64,000 nt of DNA from Aricia agestis (GCF_905147365.1 NC_056412.1:6812001-6876000); one strand, 5' to 3'; shown: positions 17,693 to 31,510, numbered from the stretch's first letter. The notes: generated from the letters alone by a model not told the origin. Translations and numbers: made by a program.

Positions 17693-17839
17693 GGCCTACT
17701 ACGAAACCGTTTTGAGAATCAAACAATCGGGCGAAAATGCCGCGTCCCGCTCTAACAACGTAATTTCACGTTTGTTAGAGTAGGACGCAAAATTGTCGTA
17801 CGATTGTTTGAGTCTCAAAACCGTTTCGTGGTACGGGCC
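17693..17839. mobile_element. Foldback MITE
   Basis: Arms of about 65 bp (roughly 17693-17758 and 17771-17839) are inverted copies: 'cgaaaccgttttgaga.tcaaacaatcg' against its complement, and 'ctctaacaa' / 'ttgttagag' near the centre. The loop is about 12 bp. It directly abuts a second MITE. Confidence 0.7.
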
Positions 17840-17962
17840 CTGTTTCACCATTTCCTGATACGCCGTATAGGCTATCTACTACTTAACTTAATAGATAAAG
17901 TATGGAGAATCTGTCAAAAAAGCCTATTCGGCACTTTATCAGAAAGTGGTGAAACAAGCCCT
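17836..17962. mobile_element. Short MITE with 'ccctgtttcacca' ends
   Basis: Terminal inverted repeats of about 26 bp: left 'ctgtttcaccatttcctgata', right end the complement of 'ttgtttcaccactttctgata'. The sequence type is common in Lepidoptera. Exact ends are unclear because it touches the preceding foldback. Confidence 0.65.
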
Positions 17963-19002
17963 AAGTGTTGCACTTCTTAACATAAATTTACTTCGCACGT
18001 AGGTCCCAGGTAAAGCCATATTATGAACAGATTTAACGATGTCATTAATTTATTTTAAGAAATATTTTGTTTTATGTACGAATAAACGCAAAGATACAAA
18101 TGATTTAAGAGATAAAATGGCGAGATCGGACACAGATAGATTTCGAGTGTCAACCGCAACGGACCTTAAGAGGAGTCCACACCGCCCTTTTTTCCATACA
18201 AACGTTGTCCCCTCTTTCCTCCCTGGATAATGCTAGTACAGTTATAATTTTTTTCCTGAATATCTACGGCCACTAATACAATGTCTCTATGTTTTCTTTT
18301 TTTTTCATAATTTAATTATTAAATAAGATATGACCGTTCAAAAACCCAAAAAAATAGCCAGATTTTCCGCTGTGTTCAAACGTCCAGAAAACAGATTTGG
18401 ATAGATTATACATAAAAAAGCAAAACATAGGAACACAGCTCAAGCCTTTTTTTAATATTTAATGAAAAAAGTGCTTAAATCGGTTAAGTTTTGGAGAAGG
18501 AATCAGGGGACAACGAATCGTTGATTTTCTGGATTTTCTGCAGTTGTCTCTATCGCGGTCTGCGGTATAGGCTTGAGGTAAGGGAGACAGCTATAGATAT
18601 TACACGTACTTTTTTTTAATTTCTCTAGCCCCTGGTGTATCTTCTTAACATTGCGCTAACTCTTATAAAGTTTATTCCCGCAAGAATGTATTTATCTAGA
18701 AGCCTATCAGTAACCAAAGAATCAAAAATAAAAGAGCGCATATTTATGTCGTATAGCTAAGCTTATTAGTTAGTTGGCGCCAGCGATGTATGTGACTACG
18801 AATGCTAGATTAATAGTGGAAGTTTCAAATAAGCTTTGGAGATGATAAAGCTTCGGATGATGGTTATATAAAATGTCCGTATGGAATATATTTTTGTAAG
18901 ACAAGTAAATGAAAACCGTGAAAAAGTTTTTAAACAAGTGTTCATAGAAAATCTATGTACTAGCGACGAAAGTGTCCTAAGATTAATTACAATTTATAAA
19001 GT
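17963..19002. other. AT-rich DNA, nothing recognised
   Basis: About 1 kb without supported gene, RNA or repeat. Confidence 0.35.
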
Positions 19003-19335
19003 TACTAGCTGTCCCGGCAAACGTTGCTTTGCCATAAAATAAATCAATAATTTCACCCATATTATTTTATTGAAGTGACTAAATAAGTATGTTACCAAGA
19101 CAAAGTCCATCGCTATCCCGTCTCACAAACAATGGTTGCCGTCAGTCTCGAGTTGTAATAATTTACTATTATTTATTCAACAAATGCACTTATCAATATA
19201 ATAAGTACCCAGTAGTCGATTCTCAGACCCACTGAATTTGCATATAAAATTTGGTTAAAATCAGTAATAAAGCTGTTTCTTTAAGAGGAGTACGCGGCCT
19301 AACATTGTGACACGAGAATTTTATATAGAAGATGA
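19003..19335 (+). mobile_element. Lepidopteran interspersed repeat ('ctagctgtcccggcaaacg')
   Basis: Begins 'ctagctgtcccggcaaacgt' and runs to 'cacgagaattttata'. An inverted copy lies at 43246-43578, sharing 'catcgctatcccgtc', 'ctcgag', 'cagacc.actgaat.tgcatataaaatttgg' and 'gtcacaatgtta' type blocks. Non-coding. Probably a Helitron-like or other non-autonomous element; class not proven. Confidence 0.6.
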
Positions 19336-19932
19336 CAAGTTTGAGACTAGACGAATCTTTAGACTACAGATAAGGCTTGTTTTTTGATTGCGGCCACATT
19401 ATGTAAAAAGCTTAGGTATCTTCTTGTACTATTTTGTAGAGAATGTTCTTGGGACGTACACTGTACAGTCTCGATGTGCACAAAGCTTGAGTGTATAATT
19501 TTGCGTCGCTGACACCACGGCTGACACCGGCGCGGCCGCTATTCACAATATATCACGCGCGCACGTAGACGCCGTTCGTAGTTATTTCACCTGAGGATTT
19601 GTTTGAAAGTAAACCTTATGTTATCGGCATAAAGATAGTAAGGATGTAAAATAGTTATGAAAGCTGTGTAGCCGTTGCAGCGTATAATTCGTATAATTTA
19701 TAGCTCCTCTAGCACTGGTAGCCGTAATAGCGGGTAGCCACGCGACTGCACACTCGAATTTGTTTTTCAAATTAGTAGGCAGTTTAAGAGATGTTATTGA
19801 TGTGGAAAAAGTGTCTTTGGAACCAATTAGGAGGAGAAAGTCATTAGTATAATATATTAATAGATAAATTGGCGTTAGAATTGTTTGTTTCTGAGTGAGA
19901 TGTGGTTATAATTTTAATTTTAGATATCATTC
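19336..19932. other. Unassigned DNA with a GC-rich patch
   Basis: No gene supported. A short GC-rich stretch near 19510-19570 (including GCGGCCGC) stands out from the AT-rich surroundings. Confidence 0.3.
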
Positions 19933-20212
19933 TGACGACCTCTGTGGCTCAGTGGTGAGCGCGTTGGTAGCTCAAGCCGGGGGTCGCGGGTTCGAATCCC
20001 GCCGACGGAACAAAAAGTTTTCGAAGTTCCTGGGTCATGGATGTGTATTATAAATATGTGTATCATATAATAAAAATCTTAAATGTATGTATAGTATAAA
20101 AGTATTAAATATATTTCCGTTGTGACCCGTAACACAAGTCCTTCAGGTACTTACCACGGGGCCAGACTGACGTGGTGTGAAGCGTCTATAGATATTATTA
20201 TTATTATAATAT
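19933..20212 (+). mobile_element. tRNA-derived SINE, copy 1 (family S1)
   Basis: The head contains RNA polymerase III boxes A (TGGCTCAGTGG) and B (GGTTCGAATCCC), then a tRNA-unrelated body (about 200 bp) and an (ATT)n tail. Near-identical copies lie at 24494-24776 (+) and 52015-52286 (-). The tRNA-like part does not fold as a complete tRNA with a matching acceptor stem, so it is a SINE rather than a tRNA gene. Confidence 0.85.
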
Positions 20213-20331
20213 AATATAGATAATTTGTATTTGTATATAGTAACATATTAACGTAACAATTTCTTTATGAAGAATACATAAAAATCAAACAGGGTGTATG
20301 TATTATAAACAGGATAATCTTGTAAAATAAT

Positions 20332-21240
20332 TAGAGATGTGCCGATCATGACTTTGGCCGACTAGCCGATTAGTCGGCTACAAAGAAGCCGACTAATCGG
20401 CCGACTAGTCGGCCAAGCCGTTCATGGCTTCGGAAGTTTCCGTAACGCTTTTTTACTGCTGTTTCGCATGGCACACACCGCCTGCAAACGTGTTGAATTT
20501 ACTTCGCGTACGTTTATTTATTTTGTTTAGCTATGATACAGTTGATGGTTTTCATAAAATATTTCATGTACATGAAATCTCGATTCAATAATACATACTT
20601 ACTTAATTTGTTGTTAAAATTATACCTATTTACAAAAATAATAATTTATTTACTAGCAAGTAATTTCAGAAACACTTCATTTAATTTTAAAATGTGTAAC
20701 ACTGTTTGAGTGTGATCTGAATTCTGAATACATTATAAATAACTATGTTCCGCGAGGCTTCGCCCGCGTAATTTACGAATTACACGGAAATCGTACATGT
20801 TTCCGCAAAAAAATAGCCTATGTCCCTTCACGTGGTATATTCTTCATGTGTGCCAAATAACATAAAAATTGCTCCAGTAGTTCTTGATATTAAGCAATTT
20901 CAAATAATTTCCCCCGTTTTTTCACATTTTCCTGTATTTATTCGCTCATATTAGTCTTAGCGTGATAACTTGATAAGATACTATAGCCTTTCTCGATAAA
21001 TGGGCTATCTAACACTGAAATAATTTTTCAAATCGGACCTACTTTCCTGAGATTAGCGCGTTCAAACAAATTCTTCTGCCTTATAATATTATTAATATAG
21101 ATAATCAAGGTTTCTCTTTAATATAATTTAAATAATAGCAAAAAACTAAAAAGCCGACTAGTCGGCGCTTTTTGCCGACTAGTCGCCGACTACAAAAGTG
21201 GCCGGATAGTCGGCTTTACCGACTAGTCGGTACATCTCTA
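20332..21240. mobile_element. hAT-like non-autonomous DNA transposon with 8-bp target duplication
   Basis: Ends TAGAGATGTGCCGA... / ...TCGGTACATCTCTA are inverted repeats, flanked on both sides by the 8-bp duplication AAAATAAT (20324-20331 and 21241-21248). Arrays of 'gccgactagtcggc'-type palindromes lie just inside each end. There is no transposase. A second element is nested inside (about 20744-21112). Eight-bp duplications and TAGAG-type ends fit the hAT superfamily. Confidence 0.85.
20744..21112 (+). mobile_element. Helitron-like fragment nested in the hAT-like element
   Basis: Starts near 'tgttccgcgaggcttcgccc' and ends near 'ttataatattattaatatag'. It shares blocks with the inverted copy at 23645-23915 ('cacgtg..atattcttcat', 'ttcaaataatttc.cccgttttttc', 'agcctt.ctcgataaatgggctatctaacactg'). 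Non-coding. It lies between the palindromic arms of the host element, so it is younger than that insertion. Confidence 0.6.
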
Positions 21241-21248
21241 AAAATAAT

Positions 21249-22944
21249 ATACTAATGATTAATAATTAAAATTAGGTACCTATTTTGCTAGTTTTAGAGG
21301 AGAAAACGCCCTATCTATTGTGACCTATATCAACTCTTATATTTTGTAACAATCGAGCATTGACTTGTGGTTTTTATATCTTTGAACTGCGAGCAAATTT
21401 GATCTTTCAGGTTCTGTGCCTTAGTCAAAACATTTGGAAATTATATAGGATAGTAACGTAAAAAGAAGACGCATGAAATTCCCTGGCTTTTAATTTATGC
21501 CTATAATTTATGGCCATTACAGAGATAATGTTTAAGTAAAAAATGATTTTATCAATTTTTCATATTGTACTTCGTACCTACCATTGCGCATATTTGTGGT
21601 GGTGCTGTAGACCTGCATCGCTACAGGCGGCAGTAGCACTTAACATCAGGTGGTCCGTTTTATCTTTCAAGTTTTTAAAAATGTCATAAATTTTCTCATT
21701 CTTAATGTTATTTTGCGAAACTATCAAAAATGTCGACTTTAAGATGTCGAGCCTCAGCCATACGGTACGGTACTAGTAGTTTTTGACATGAGAAAAATAG
21801 AATTCCCGCATGATAAATTTATATTTTAATTAATATCAAGTGGCTCGTAGCTTCTAATCCAGGGGTCACTAATTATTTTCGCTCGGGGTCCATTTTAAGA
21901 AATAAAATGCTTTTCAGGCTTCACGGTCTTTATTAACATAATATCAATGTGTCATTTTTTCTTTGCTTGTTTGGAGTGAAATTGGTGCAAGCTATTGACA
22001 TTAAATCTTGAATCAGTAAGTCGAGACCTAAATTTATTTTTATCGAAGTTCATCTTCGAACATGCTTGGTCCACACACAATGGGTCGGCGCGGCGGTCTG
22101 GATGCGGTCCGCCATTTGGTGTCCCCTTAGATTAGAAAATCTATAACAATTTTACCACGGTCTCTTTCGCATGGTCTGTTTTAAGATCACAAGCTTTTCT
22201 ATGTAATGATTTATTTAAGGCGCTCCCCCTACGGAGATGCCGTAATTTACCGCTTTAAGAGCCGTATTAACTCATAATTTAAAGGCTACAAAATTATAAT
22301 AAAAATACAGGAATAATCTTCAGTTTATGAACGTTCCATTCATCGCTATTAATTTCCTATTTTTGTTTATTATACTCATGATATCAGCTTCCAAAGTAAT
22401 ACCAATTTATTTAAATTCAAGCATACATTCAGTATCCCTCTAGTATTTACAAATTACGGTTATTTGAAACACACGCCAATAGATCGACAATTGCATTAAC
22501 TACATACTCCCCGTTTGAATTTTTTTAGGTCAATTTTGCACGAAGATAAGTTTAAAAAATTAATGGATTTTAGCGCGATTTCGGCAACGCGGCAAATGTA
22601 TGGTGTACCCCTTTGCTCAGGGGATGGCCTTAAGCAGCTTGTGATCTCGAGGTGTAGCGGCAAAAGTCCAAACCGCTCGCTACCTAACACTTAGATTGTG
22701 TATCTAGACTTTAAGTATCTACACAAACCGACTAGGCGTATTCTAGACTGAACTATTGTCGCAATACTAGCTGCTATTGGTTCGTGTTTAGTGCTTAGAT
22801 TTAGAATGCCTACGCTCTCCTCCAATCACCGCGCTAGGCTGTAGTAATCGTGTGCTCACATACTTGGCCATATTATACCTAGTTTCAACTATGCAGGGAT
22901 TAATTGTGAATTTGTAAGTATTTCTGATAACACAATCAATTTAT
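21249..22944. other. AT-rich DNA, mostly nothing recognised
   Basis: A short fragment at about 21600-21665 ('gacctgcatcgctacaggcggc...cacttaacatcaggtgg') resembles a LINE 3' end common in Lepidoptera. The rest shows no gene, RNA or repeat that I can support. Confidence 0.35.
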
Positions 22945-23450
22945 ATTAACTAGAGATCGCCCAATGGTCGAAATTCGACCTTAACTTGATCGACATTAGG
23001 ACCACTACCTATATTTTGTAAAAAACATGTCTTTATAGACTTTATCATATTTTTTTCAACTTTTGTCTCTGGGACTCAGCTGATCTCAGACTGGCCGTGT
23101 AAGCATTGTCTAATAGTATCTCAGATTCAATAAAAAAAACTATAATCTATTTTCAATTTGTCGTCTTTTTGTCAACAGACTTCAATAATAAATAAAAGAG
23201 TATAATTCGTATGAATAGGCTTGTCACTCAACAATCTGTCATTTTTTCTAGTGTGTGTGTTGTAGTGTGTGTAGTGTTTTATATTAATAATAAAAATGTA
23301 ATTTCAAAATAATATTAGCTCGATGCACTCCTCCACCTTATAAACTATAACTGTGCAAAATTTCATTCACCTACGTTTCCCCATTTTTCGTCAAATATAT
23401 ATACTTACAAAGTTTTTGGCTCACGTATTAATAATTATATAGATATTACT
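22945..23450 (+). mobile_element. Interspersed repeat 'ctagagatcgcccaatgg', copy 1
   Basis: About 500 bp, also present at 33256-33770 in the same orientation. Shared blocks include 'actagagatcgcccaatgg', 'ataaaagagta.aattcgt', 'attagctcgatgcactcct' and 'actataactgtgcaaaatttcattc'. Both end near 'cgtattaat...tatagat'. Non-coding and non-autonomous, possibly Helitron-like. Confidence 0.65.
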
Positions 23451-23533
23451 TATAAATTATTTTTCCATTATAGTTAGGTAAGCACCAGATTAGTATAGCT
23501 GAAATGGCAAATAAAATTATATACTTAATATAA

Positions 23534-23588
23534 TATTATAATAAAAAGTTTTGAACACTTACGAATGTATTCAAAACTTTTTATTATA
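23534..23588. repeat. Short hairpin
   Basis: 'ataataaaaagttttgaa' and its exact complement face each other around a 13-16 base loop. AT-rich; significance unknown. Confidence 0.6.
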
Positions 23589-23644
23589 TACGGAGATCAA
23601 TTTTGATTTCCATTTACGTGTAAATTCTACTATAGGTATAATAA

Positions 23645-23915
23645 AAATGTTTACCTGTAAAAAATATTTCAGTGTTAGATAGCCCATTTAATGAGGAAGG
23701 CTATATTTTATCACTCTAAGCCTAATAGGAGAATGTGGAAAAAACGGGCGAAATTATTTGAAAGGGCTTATCTCGCGAACTACTGTAGTAAATTTTATGT
23801 TATTTGCCACAGATAAGAAGTAGACCACGTGAAGGATCATAGGCTATCGATTTTAATCATTTTTTTAGTGGCTATATATTTTATCCCCGTGCAACGCCGG
23901 GGCGGGTCGCTAGAT
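23645..23915 (-). mobile_element. Helitron-like fragment, inverted copy
   Basis: Inverted relative of 20744-21112, ending 'gccggggcgggtcgctag'. It contains the conserved 'gtgttagatagccc' and 'aaacgggcgaaattatttgaaa' blocks. Confidence 0.6.
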
Positions 23916-24493
23916 TAAAATACAGTAAAGTTAAAAATTCGGCATGAAAATGACCAACGAAAAATAAAAAATAATAATAATATAAACATTTCCAACTCTA
24001 AGAAAGAACTAGACTGCCTTTAAATTACAAAACTAGTTCTAAATATTTTTTCATCTAAATGTAATTAAATCTCACCAAATCTTAATCTGAAAACAATCTC
24101 ATTAACATAATCTGCAAGGTAATAGGTTAACAAGCCTATATAAAGTAATTTATTTGAATGATTTGCTTAAAGATTAAATAAAAATAAATAAAATAGATAA
24201 AGCCTAGTGATACACCCATCTAGATATCTACCTAAGTTGTTACAAAATAATTATGTTTATAAATATTTTAAAGAACAATAATTATTGAGGAAAATTTTAA
24301 AATTCAATTTAATTTAGATTTTTTTTATCATTTACTCATATTTTAAGCAACGTATTTAATAAAATGAACGAAGCTTTTACTATCTTTTATGCGTATTATT
24401 TTTCACCTACCATAGAAATTTAGCCTGAAATTTCTATATCGTAAAACTAGGAAAAGTTAAATGGTATGTGGTAATATTATATTACATTTTTTG
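23916..24493. other. AT-rich DNA, nothing recognised
   Basis: No supported gene, RNA or repeat. Confidence 0.3.
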
Positions 24494-24776
24494 ACGACCT
24501 CTGTGGCTCAGTGGTGAGCGCGTTGGTAGCTCAAGCCGGGGGTCGCGGGTTCGAATCCCGCCGACGGAACAAAAAGTTTTCAATGTTCCCGGGTCTGGAT
24601 GTGTATTAAATATGTGTATGATATAATAAAAATCTTAAATATATGTATAGTATAAAAGTATTAAATATATTTCCGTTGTCTGGTACCTGTAACACAAGTC
24701 CTTTAGGTACTTAGCACGGGGCCAGACTGACGTGGTGTGAAGCGTCCATAGATATTATTATTATTATTATTATTAT
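24494..24776 (+). mobile_element. tRNA-derived SINE, copy 2 (family S1)
   Basis: Near-identical to 19933-20212, with the same box A/B head, body and (ATT)n tail. The tail here is longer, consistent with a young insertion. Confidence 0.85.
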
Positions 24777-25325
24777 TTTCTTCCTAAGTGCTTCATTACA
24801 ATACAAATCACGTCGGATACGATATGTCGCTAACGACGAGGAACAATAAAAATCTGGCGCCAACTCGTCACACGTTTGGCTTAATGACGGTCAAATTATT
24901 AATACGTGATATTTGGATATTTTTTTCGTAAAAGTTAAAGCATTGTGTCGCGTAGTCGGAAGCCGAAACACGGGCGTGACGTGAATCGAATTTGTTTTGG
25001 GGGTCATTATGAATGAAAGTCGATTTCTCGGTAGCCACCATGGTGGGCATTAGGATACAATATTATAAAGTTGATCAGAGGATATAAAAATTAAAAATAA
25101 TCTTTAGACTAACTGCTTCAACTAAGTTATAAGCACTCATGCAATTTTTAATCTTCTTCTTCTCTTAAATGTCTACCGACAAAATAAGACACACATTGTT
25201 ATGGTTTAAGATAATATCTCTTTTTTTAATACCTCCCCAATCTTTTATAATTTTAAACAACTACTAATCACCTCATGGAAGCCGATTTAGGAAATATGTA
25301 TTAGGTAATAAAAATAAATAATAGC
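24777..25325. other. Unassigned DNA, nothing recognised
   Basis: No supported gene, RNA or repeat. Confidence 0.3.
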
Positions 25326-25664
25326 TCCCACACCGGTTTCGGTGACGGTGGCCGGTTTCATTGAAACCAGGCCAGCTACGCAGGAGTAATTTTATAGTGC
25401 CCAAGTATGTGCGCAGTACACAAGAGCACTCTCTATTCCTTTACTCTCATAACCCAGTGGGACGGACGACCGACACGACTGGCGGGAGATCAGGCGCAGG
25501 ACCGACTTTTTACATGCCCATCCGACGCATGGATCATTTTACTTGTCAGACAATCAGGTGATCAGCCTGCATTGTCCTAACCAAACTTGGAAATAACATG
25601 CGGGAATCGAACCCACGACCTCCGAGTCAAGAGCCGCGCACTATACCACTAGACCACGGAGGCG
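25326..25664 (-). mobile_element. tRNA-derived SINE, family S2, copy 1
   Basis: On the - strand it starts with a tRNA-like head (cgcctccgtggtctagtgg ... ggttcgattcccgcat), followed by a body containing 'caggctgatcacctgattgt' and 'cgcatcggatgggcatgtaaaa'-type blocks. An opposite-orientation copy lies at 45256-45602. Polymerase III boxes are intact in this copy. Confidence 0.8.
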
Positions 25665-25883
25665 TGTATTAGGTGTAAAATTATCGAGACACATCTAGAA
25701 CACTAATTCTTGTAACTATTAACGGCTTAGGGATTTAAGATAGAGAAAAAAATTTCCAAGCTATTAATATTTTTCTCCACATTGACAGAAACTCATGCTC
25801 TTTTTGGCTACCAATAATGTGTTATTAATTGATCACTTATAACCGCGACTATTTTCTTGATACATGTTTGGTAATATCAGTCT

Positions 25884-26086
25884 AAGACAACGGTTACACG
25901 CTCAGTCTGGCATCAGTTCACTCCATCAATCTGAGATTGACGCCAGAATTATGACTGAAAAGTACGTAATAAAGAAATCTCAGTCAGTCAGTCCGTCAAT
26001 CAACCAGTTAGACGATCATTCTCCCGTCATTCTGACCAAACTGATGGACTGAACTGGTGCCAGACTGACCGTGTAACCGTTGTCTT
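25884..26086. mobile_element. MITE with 45-bp terminal inverted repeats
   Basis: Left end 'aagacaacggttacacgctc...' and right end its complement (...ccgttgtctt) pair over about 45 bp with few mismatches. The inside is rich in 'cagtcagtcagtccgtcaatc' repeats. 203 bp, non-coding. Confidence 0.75.
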
Positions 26087-29000
26087 GAACGCTAAATAAG
26101 GCTTACGTCATAGTGAATTAAAGGAAACATAATAAAATACTTAATCAATACGTATGGTATCTTGTGCCTAGCATTAATCAGATATCGGCGTGGGTCTAGC
26201 ATTACACTCGGTTAATAATATATTAGTGAGTGAGCAACTGATTTGCATCGCGTGATGGCTATACTTCGATAAAAAGTAAAAGTTAATCTAGGAAAAGGTA
26301 GAAAAAGAAATGAATTAATGAGCGCGAGGATAAGATATTTATAGGACCGAAACATCGGTGCTACGTTACAAAGTTTCATATTGCAAGTTTTCGAATTCCA
26401 AAAGACTTAAAATATGAATTATTTCTGTCCAGTATCAAAATATAAAAAAATCAATATACTGATCATAATATTAGTAGAAATTTAATCTTAATTCAAATTA
26501 TAAACTGCAAATCATAATAAAATAAATTTATGCTATAATTTTTTACAGTTCTTGCTAATCTATAGCTAATGCTAGACTGTGACAGGTTTTGTTAGGTTTT
26601 TTTTCACCTGAGCCTACTTTTGTTGCCTGTATTAGATCCTCAAATAACTGTTTTGTTTTAGGTATTACTACTATGTTTTGCATTTAAATTTTTAGAAGGT
26701 ATCTACAATTTTCAATTTTATAATTTATTTCATTCTCTTTTTAGGCAAACTCTTGCGGAATTCTATATGTACAGAATAAATCTAACAATCGTAATGGAAT
26801 AAATACTCATTTTTTAAGTCAGTGAAAGTAAAGTTGCATGAAAATGTTTAAAAATGATTTAATGCATTATAAGTCTTAACATAAATCACGTGTATATTTT
26901 TATACCAGCTTTATATCTTGGTTTATTTGTTATATATTATGGAACAATAAAATCAAATTTATTATGGCTTTATAGTGGCACTATAAGTGCTAATTGACAA
27001 CAGTTACAAATAGGAGCCGGTCCGAGGTAAATAAATTCGTAAACAATGAAGTCAAAATATTTCTATATTAATGTCTACAATACTAAATTACAATAATCTT
27101 GTTTATCATTCCTAATTAATTTTAGACAGCTTATATTATATCGCTCAACACAAATAAACTGTGTTTTTAACCGACTTCCAAAAAACGTGGAGGTTATATG
27201 TTCGGCTGTGGTTTTTTTTAATGATTTAATTTATAAATACGAAAGATATTTTAAATGTTTCATATCTAAAGCTTGCTGTGATAATTTGAGTTGGGCACAT
27301 ATTTTAAACTAACGCGGTCAAACGACACGCCTCTTACATTGTCTTGTGTCAAATGGCCCCATTTAGAAAACCCTGCTGTGATTATATCGCACCGCGCGAC
27401 AATTTCACAAAGGGTTGATTATTTCTACAATAGGGTCGGGACGAACTGTGAACACATTATGCCCGGCATTGTTGAATTAGGACATAATTCAAAAGAGTTT
27501 GTTTTTCTAATTATGCGAGCGATGCATAAATTTTCGATCAAAGCTTTTTTAGCCTATAATATTTTGGGATTTTACCTCGAGTGTAACATTTCAAACAAGC
27601 TGATAAATATTATTGTCCGATCGATTTTTTTTACGTGTTTGTTTATTTTGTAAGCGAAGGCTGTCAATGAAATTGAAATTTTATGCATGACTGAATAATG
27701 AGTGAGCTTTTAGTCGACGTTAGTTGTGACAGAACGCTAATGAACCATCATCACTAATCTTTGACCACTTAGGAGTTTCAAATGACTTTTTGCGCCATCT
27801 TAAATAATAAATAAACTAAATAATAATTAACTTTACTTTAAACAGTTTTATCTACGTAAGAAGCAAACTTTCTGAAATAAAATAAACAAAACTGCGGTAC
27901 ACAAATTACATAAGCAATAAACTTAATAATAATTATTGGGAAAAACTTTACGAATTCGGCATGAACAATTATTTGGTGTGACAAAAAGTTTAATTGCTAC
28001 TGAAGCCAATAAAATCCAACTAATCGCTTGACATTACGTTTAAACTTAATAACATCACTTATGCTATCAATATAATGATCCAGCGCATCGGAAATCTTTT
28101 TTATCAGCGACGATTTAATATTAGCATAGATCATTGACTTTGGCAATGTTTGGTTCGACTTTCCTAGCAAGCAATTGATATGCCAGACATGTCTGCTCAT
28201 ATTTTTTAGCTCTATGATTTTTTCTCACGATAAATATGATTTAACTATTTCACGGATCTTTTGTCAACTCATTATAAATTCTAATGAAATGCATTTACAA
28301 ATAGATGTTTAATGTAGGTACTGATAAAAAATATAATAATAAATAATAATCATAATAATCTATTTTTATTACTCCTCAATACATGATGTATAAAATTATA
28401 AATACCAAACGTGTTTTACACTTTTTCTCCAGATTAAACATCATGGTAACAAAATGTTTACTTGTTTTAAATAAAATAAGCGTAAAAAAGAAGAAACTTG
28501 GAATTAAAATCATTTGTATTTGCATTCAGAGACGAGAATGCTCTTGTCTCAAGATATTGTCCCAATAAAACTAATTAGTGATCTAGCTTTACGACGTAAT
28601 AAATGAATAAAATGGGTTCAGAGAGTTCACACGAACGTTATACGGCGAGCCGCGCCGACGTTCAAGTCTTTTTGTTCTGCCTTATGGCGTGAAACTTTTG
28701 CAAATAAGAAACGCGTTTTACAATAATTTCATGAATGAGATCCGCTGACAACATAATATTTTATATTTAGTCGTTCCTAAACTAGCTAAAAGTCGAGCTT
28801 TGTGGGGGCTCACGTCGTTTTTCTGCGTGGTAATAATAATTTTTATATCAGTTTTTTTTAATAGTAACTAAACCTTGACTGACCGATGATAATACATCTA
28901 CATATAAATAAAAATGACTATGTCAAAGCACAAATCAATAAACGTGATAGTTTTTCTGTAAAGTGTACCACAAAAGTGCTGCACCAGGTTAAGGGATATA

Positions 29001-29310
29001 CTAGGGCTCGCTTCGCTCGCCCTGACAAAATCATTTATTCCGTTTTCGTGTTTTTTACTCATGACTTAAGGCGAAATAAGGATTATTTAGCCTGCCAGCT
29101 CTAATGTTACGTAATATTATAAACGCAACCCAATAACGAGTGAAACCCGTGGGATATTATTGACCGTCGATCGATTAACGTAAACCACCGTAGGGGTCCA
29201 CAAATGACGTATAAACCCTTGAACTCGCTGCAACAAAAACTGATTTGCTCGCGGGTAAGCCACGTAACAGCGGGATATTTAGGGTTAAAAAATATAATAT
29301 GACTAATTAT
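26087..29310. other. Long AT-rich stretch without supported genes
   Basis: Only short open frames. A small 'aaccgacttccaaaaa.cgtggaggttatatgttcggctgtgg' block at 27166-27225 also occurs inverted at 36345-36397, typical of a repeat tail. A 120-codon frame at 27291-27653 has no recognisable domain and no gene-like composition. Confidence 0.35.
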
Positions 29311-29314
29311 TTTT

Positions 29315-29320
<6 letters not shown>

Positions 29321-29359
<39 letters not shown>
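29321..29359. repeat. (TA)n microsatellite
   Basis: About 19 uninterrupted TA units immediately before the LINE reverse-transcriptase fragment, at its truncated 5' edge. Confidence 0.95.
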
Positions 29360-29361
<2 letters not shown>

Positions 29362-29965
29362 GGATCGTTAATTAGCAACAATGGTAACTGCGAGAGGGAG
29401 GTTGTCCGACGGGCTCAGACGGCTAAATCTGCGGTTGGGCGCTTAGAAAAGATATGGAAGAATAAGAACATCTATCGTAGCACAAAAATAACACTAATGC
29501 GTTCCCTAATCTTTTCAATATTTTTATATGCCTCCGAGACATGGACACTAAAAGCACGTACTCGAGCTAAGATTGACGCTTTTGAAATGTAGTGCTGGCG
29601 TAAAATGCTCGGCATCCCTTGGACCGCACACCGGACCAACACGTCTATACTTCAGCAACTCAAAATTACCACCCGCCTGTCCACGCTTTGTCTACAACGA
29701 TCACTTGCCTTTTTTGGCCACATAGCCCGCCGGGAGCCTAATAATCTTGAGAGTCTCATACTAGTTGGGCAATTAGAGGGGAAAAGAGGCAGAGGCAGAG
29801 TGGCTACACGATGGACAGACGCGATTGTCAAGGCTGCTGACTGCACGTTCCAGGAGGCATTTCATCAGGCCAAAAATAGAGACAAGTGGAGAGCCCTATC
29901 CCAGAAAGCAAATTTTGGTGGTCACGTCCCTCAGCCATGAGGATACGACTAGGAAGAAGAAGATA
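29360..29965 (+). pseudogene. Non-LTR retrotransposon (LINE) reverse-transcriptase C-terminus, 5'-truncated
   Basis: Reading frame 29379-29937 encodes the C-terminal tail of a LINE reverse transcriptase: 'LEKIWKNKNI', 'FLYASETWTLKA', 'CWRKMLGIPWTAHRTN', 'FFGHIARRE', 'RGRVATRWTDAI'. It is broken by one in-frame TAG at 29590-29592 between FEM and CWR and otherwise open. It ends with a short 3'UTR containing 'tgaggatacgactaggaagaag'. The 5' part of the polymerase and the endonuclease are missing. RTE/CR1-like by pattern; clade not certain. Confidence 0.8.
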
Positions 29966-31337
<1,372 letters not shown>

Positions 31338-31364
31338 CTCAATTGATGATAGCCGCAACCGTAT

Positions 31365-31510
31365 ATTTTAGCGGGATAAAATTACCCGCGTTGTCCATTC
31401 CCGGGACTCAAAGTATACCTTATTTCAGCGAAATCAGTTCAGCAGTTTGTGCATGAAGAGGTAACAAACAGACAGACACACTTTCGCTTTATAATATTAT
31501 TATAAGTATG
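31365..31510 (-). mobile_element. Lepidopteran repeat 'gcgaaagtgtgtctgtctgtt', fragment 1
   Basis: Contains the complement of 'cgaaagtgtgtctgtctgtttgttacctcttca' landmarks and 'actttgagtcccgggaatgg'. Related fragments are at 33060-33245, 34985-35150, 39415-39620 and 56470-56640. Non-coding. Confidence 0.6.

Noticed and set aside
19933..20010. Possible tRNA gene (also at 24494, 25600-25664, 45256 and 52200-52286)
   Set aside because: Box A and B are present, but acceptor stems do not pair and each is followed by a repeated tRNA-unrelated body; these are SINE heads.
25884..26086. Apparent CRISPR-like repeats of 'cagtcagt'
   Set aside because: The repeats are short internal iterations within a MITE; there are no regular spacers, and the context is eukaryotic.
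27291..27653. 120-codon frame as a candidate gene
   Set aside because: No domain, no codon-composition signal and no surrounding gene structure; consistent with a chance ORF.
29379..29937. Functional LINE reverse transcriptase
   Set aside because: Only the C-terminal tail is present and it contains an in-frame TAG.
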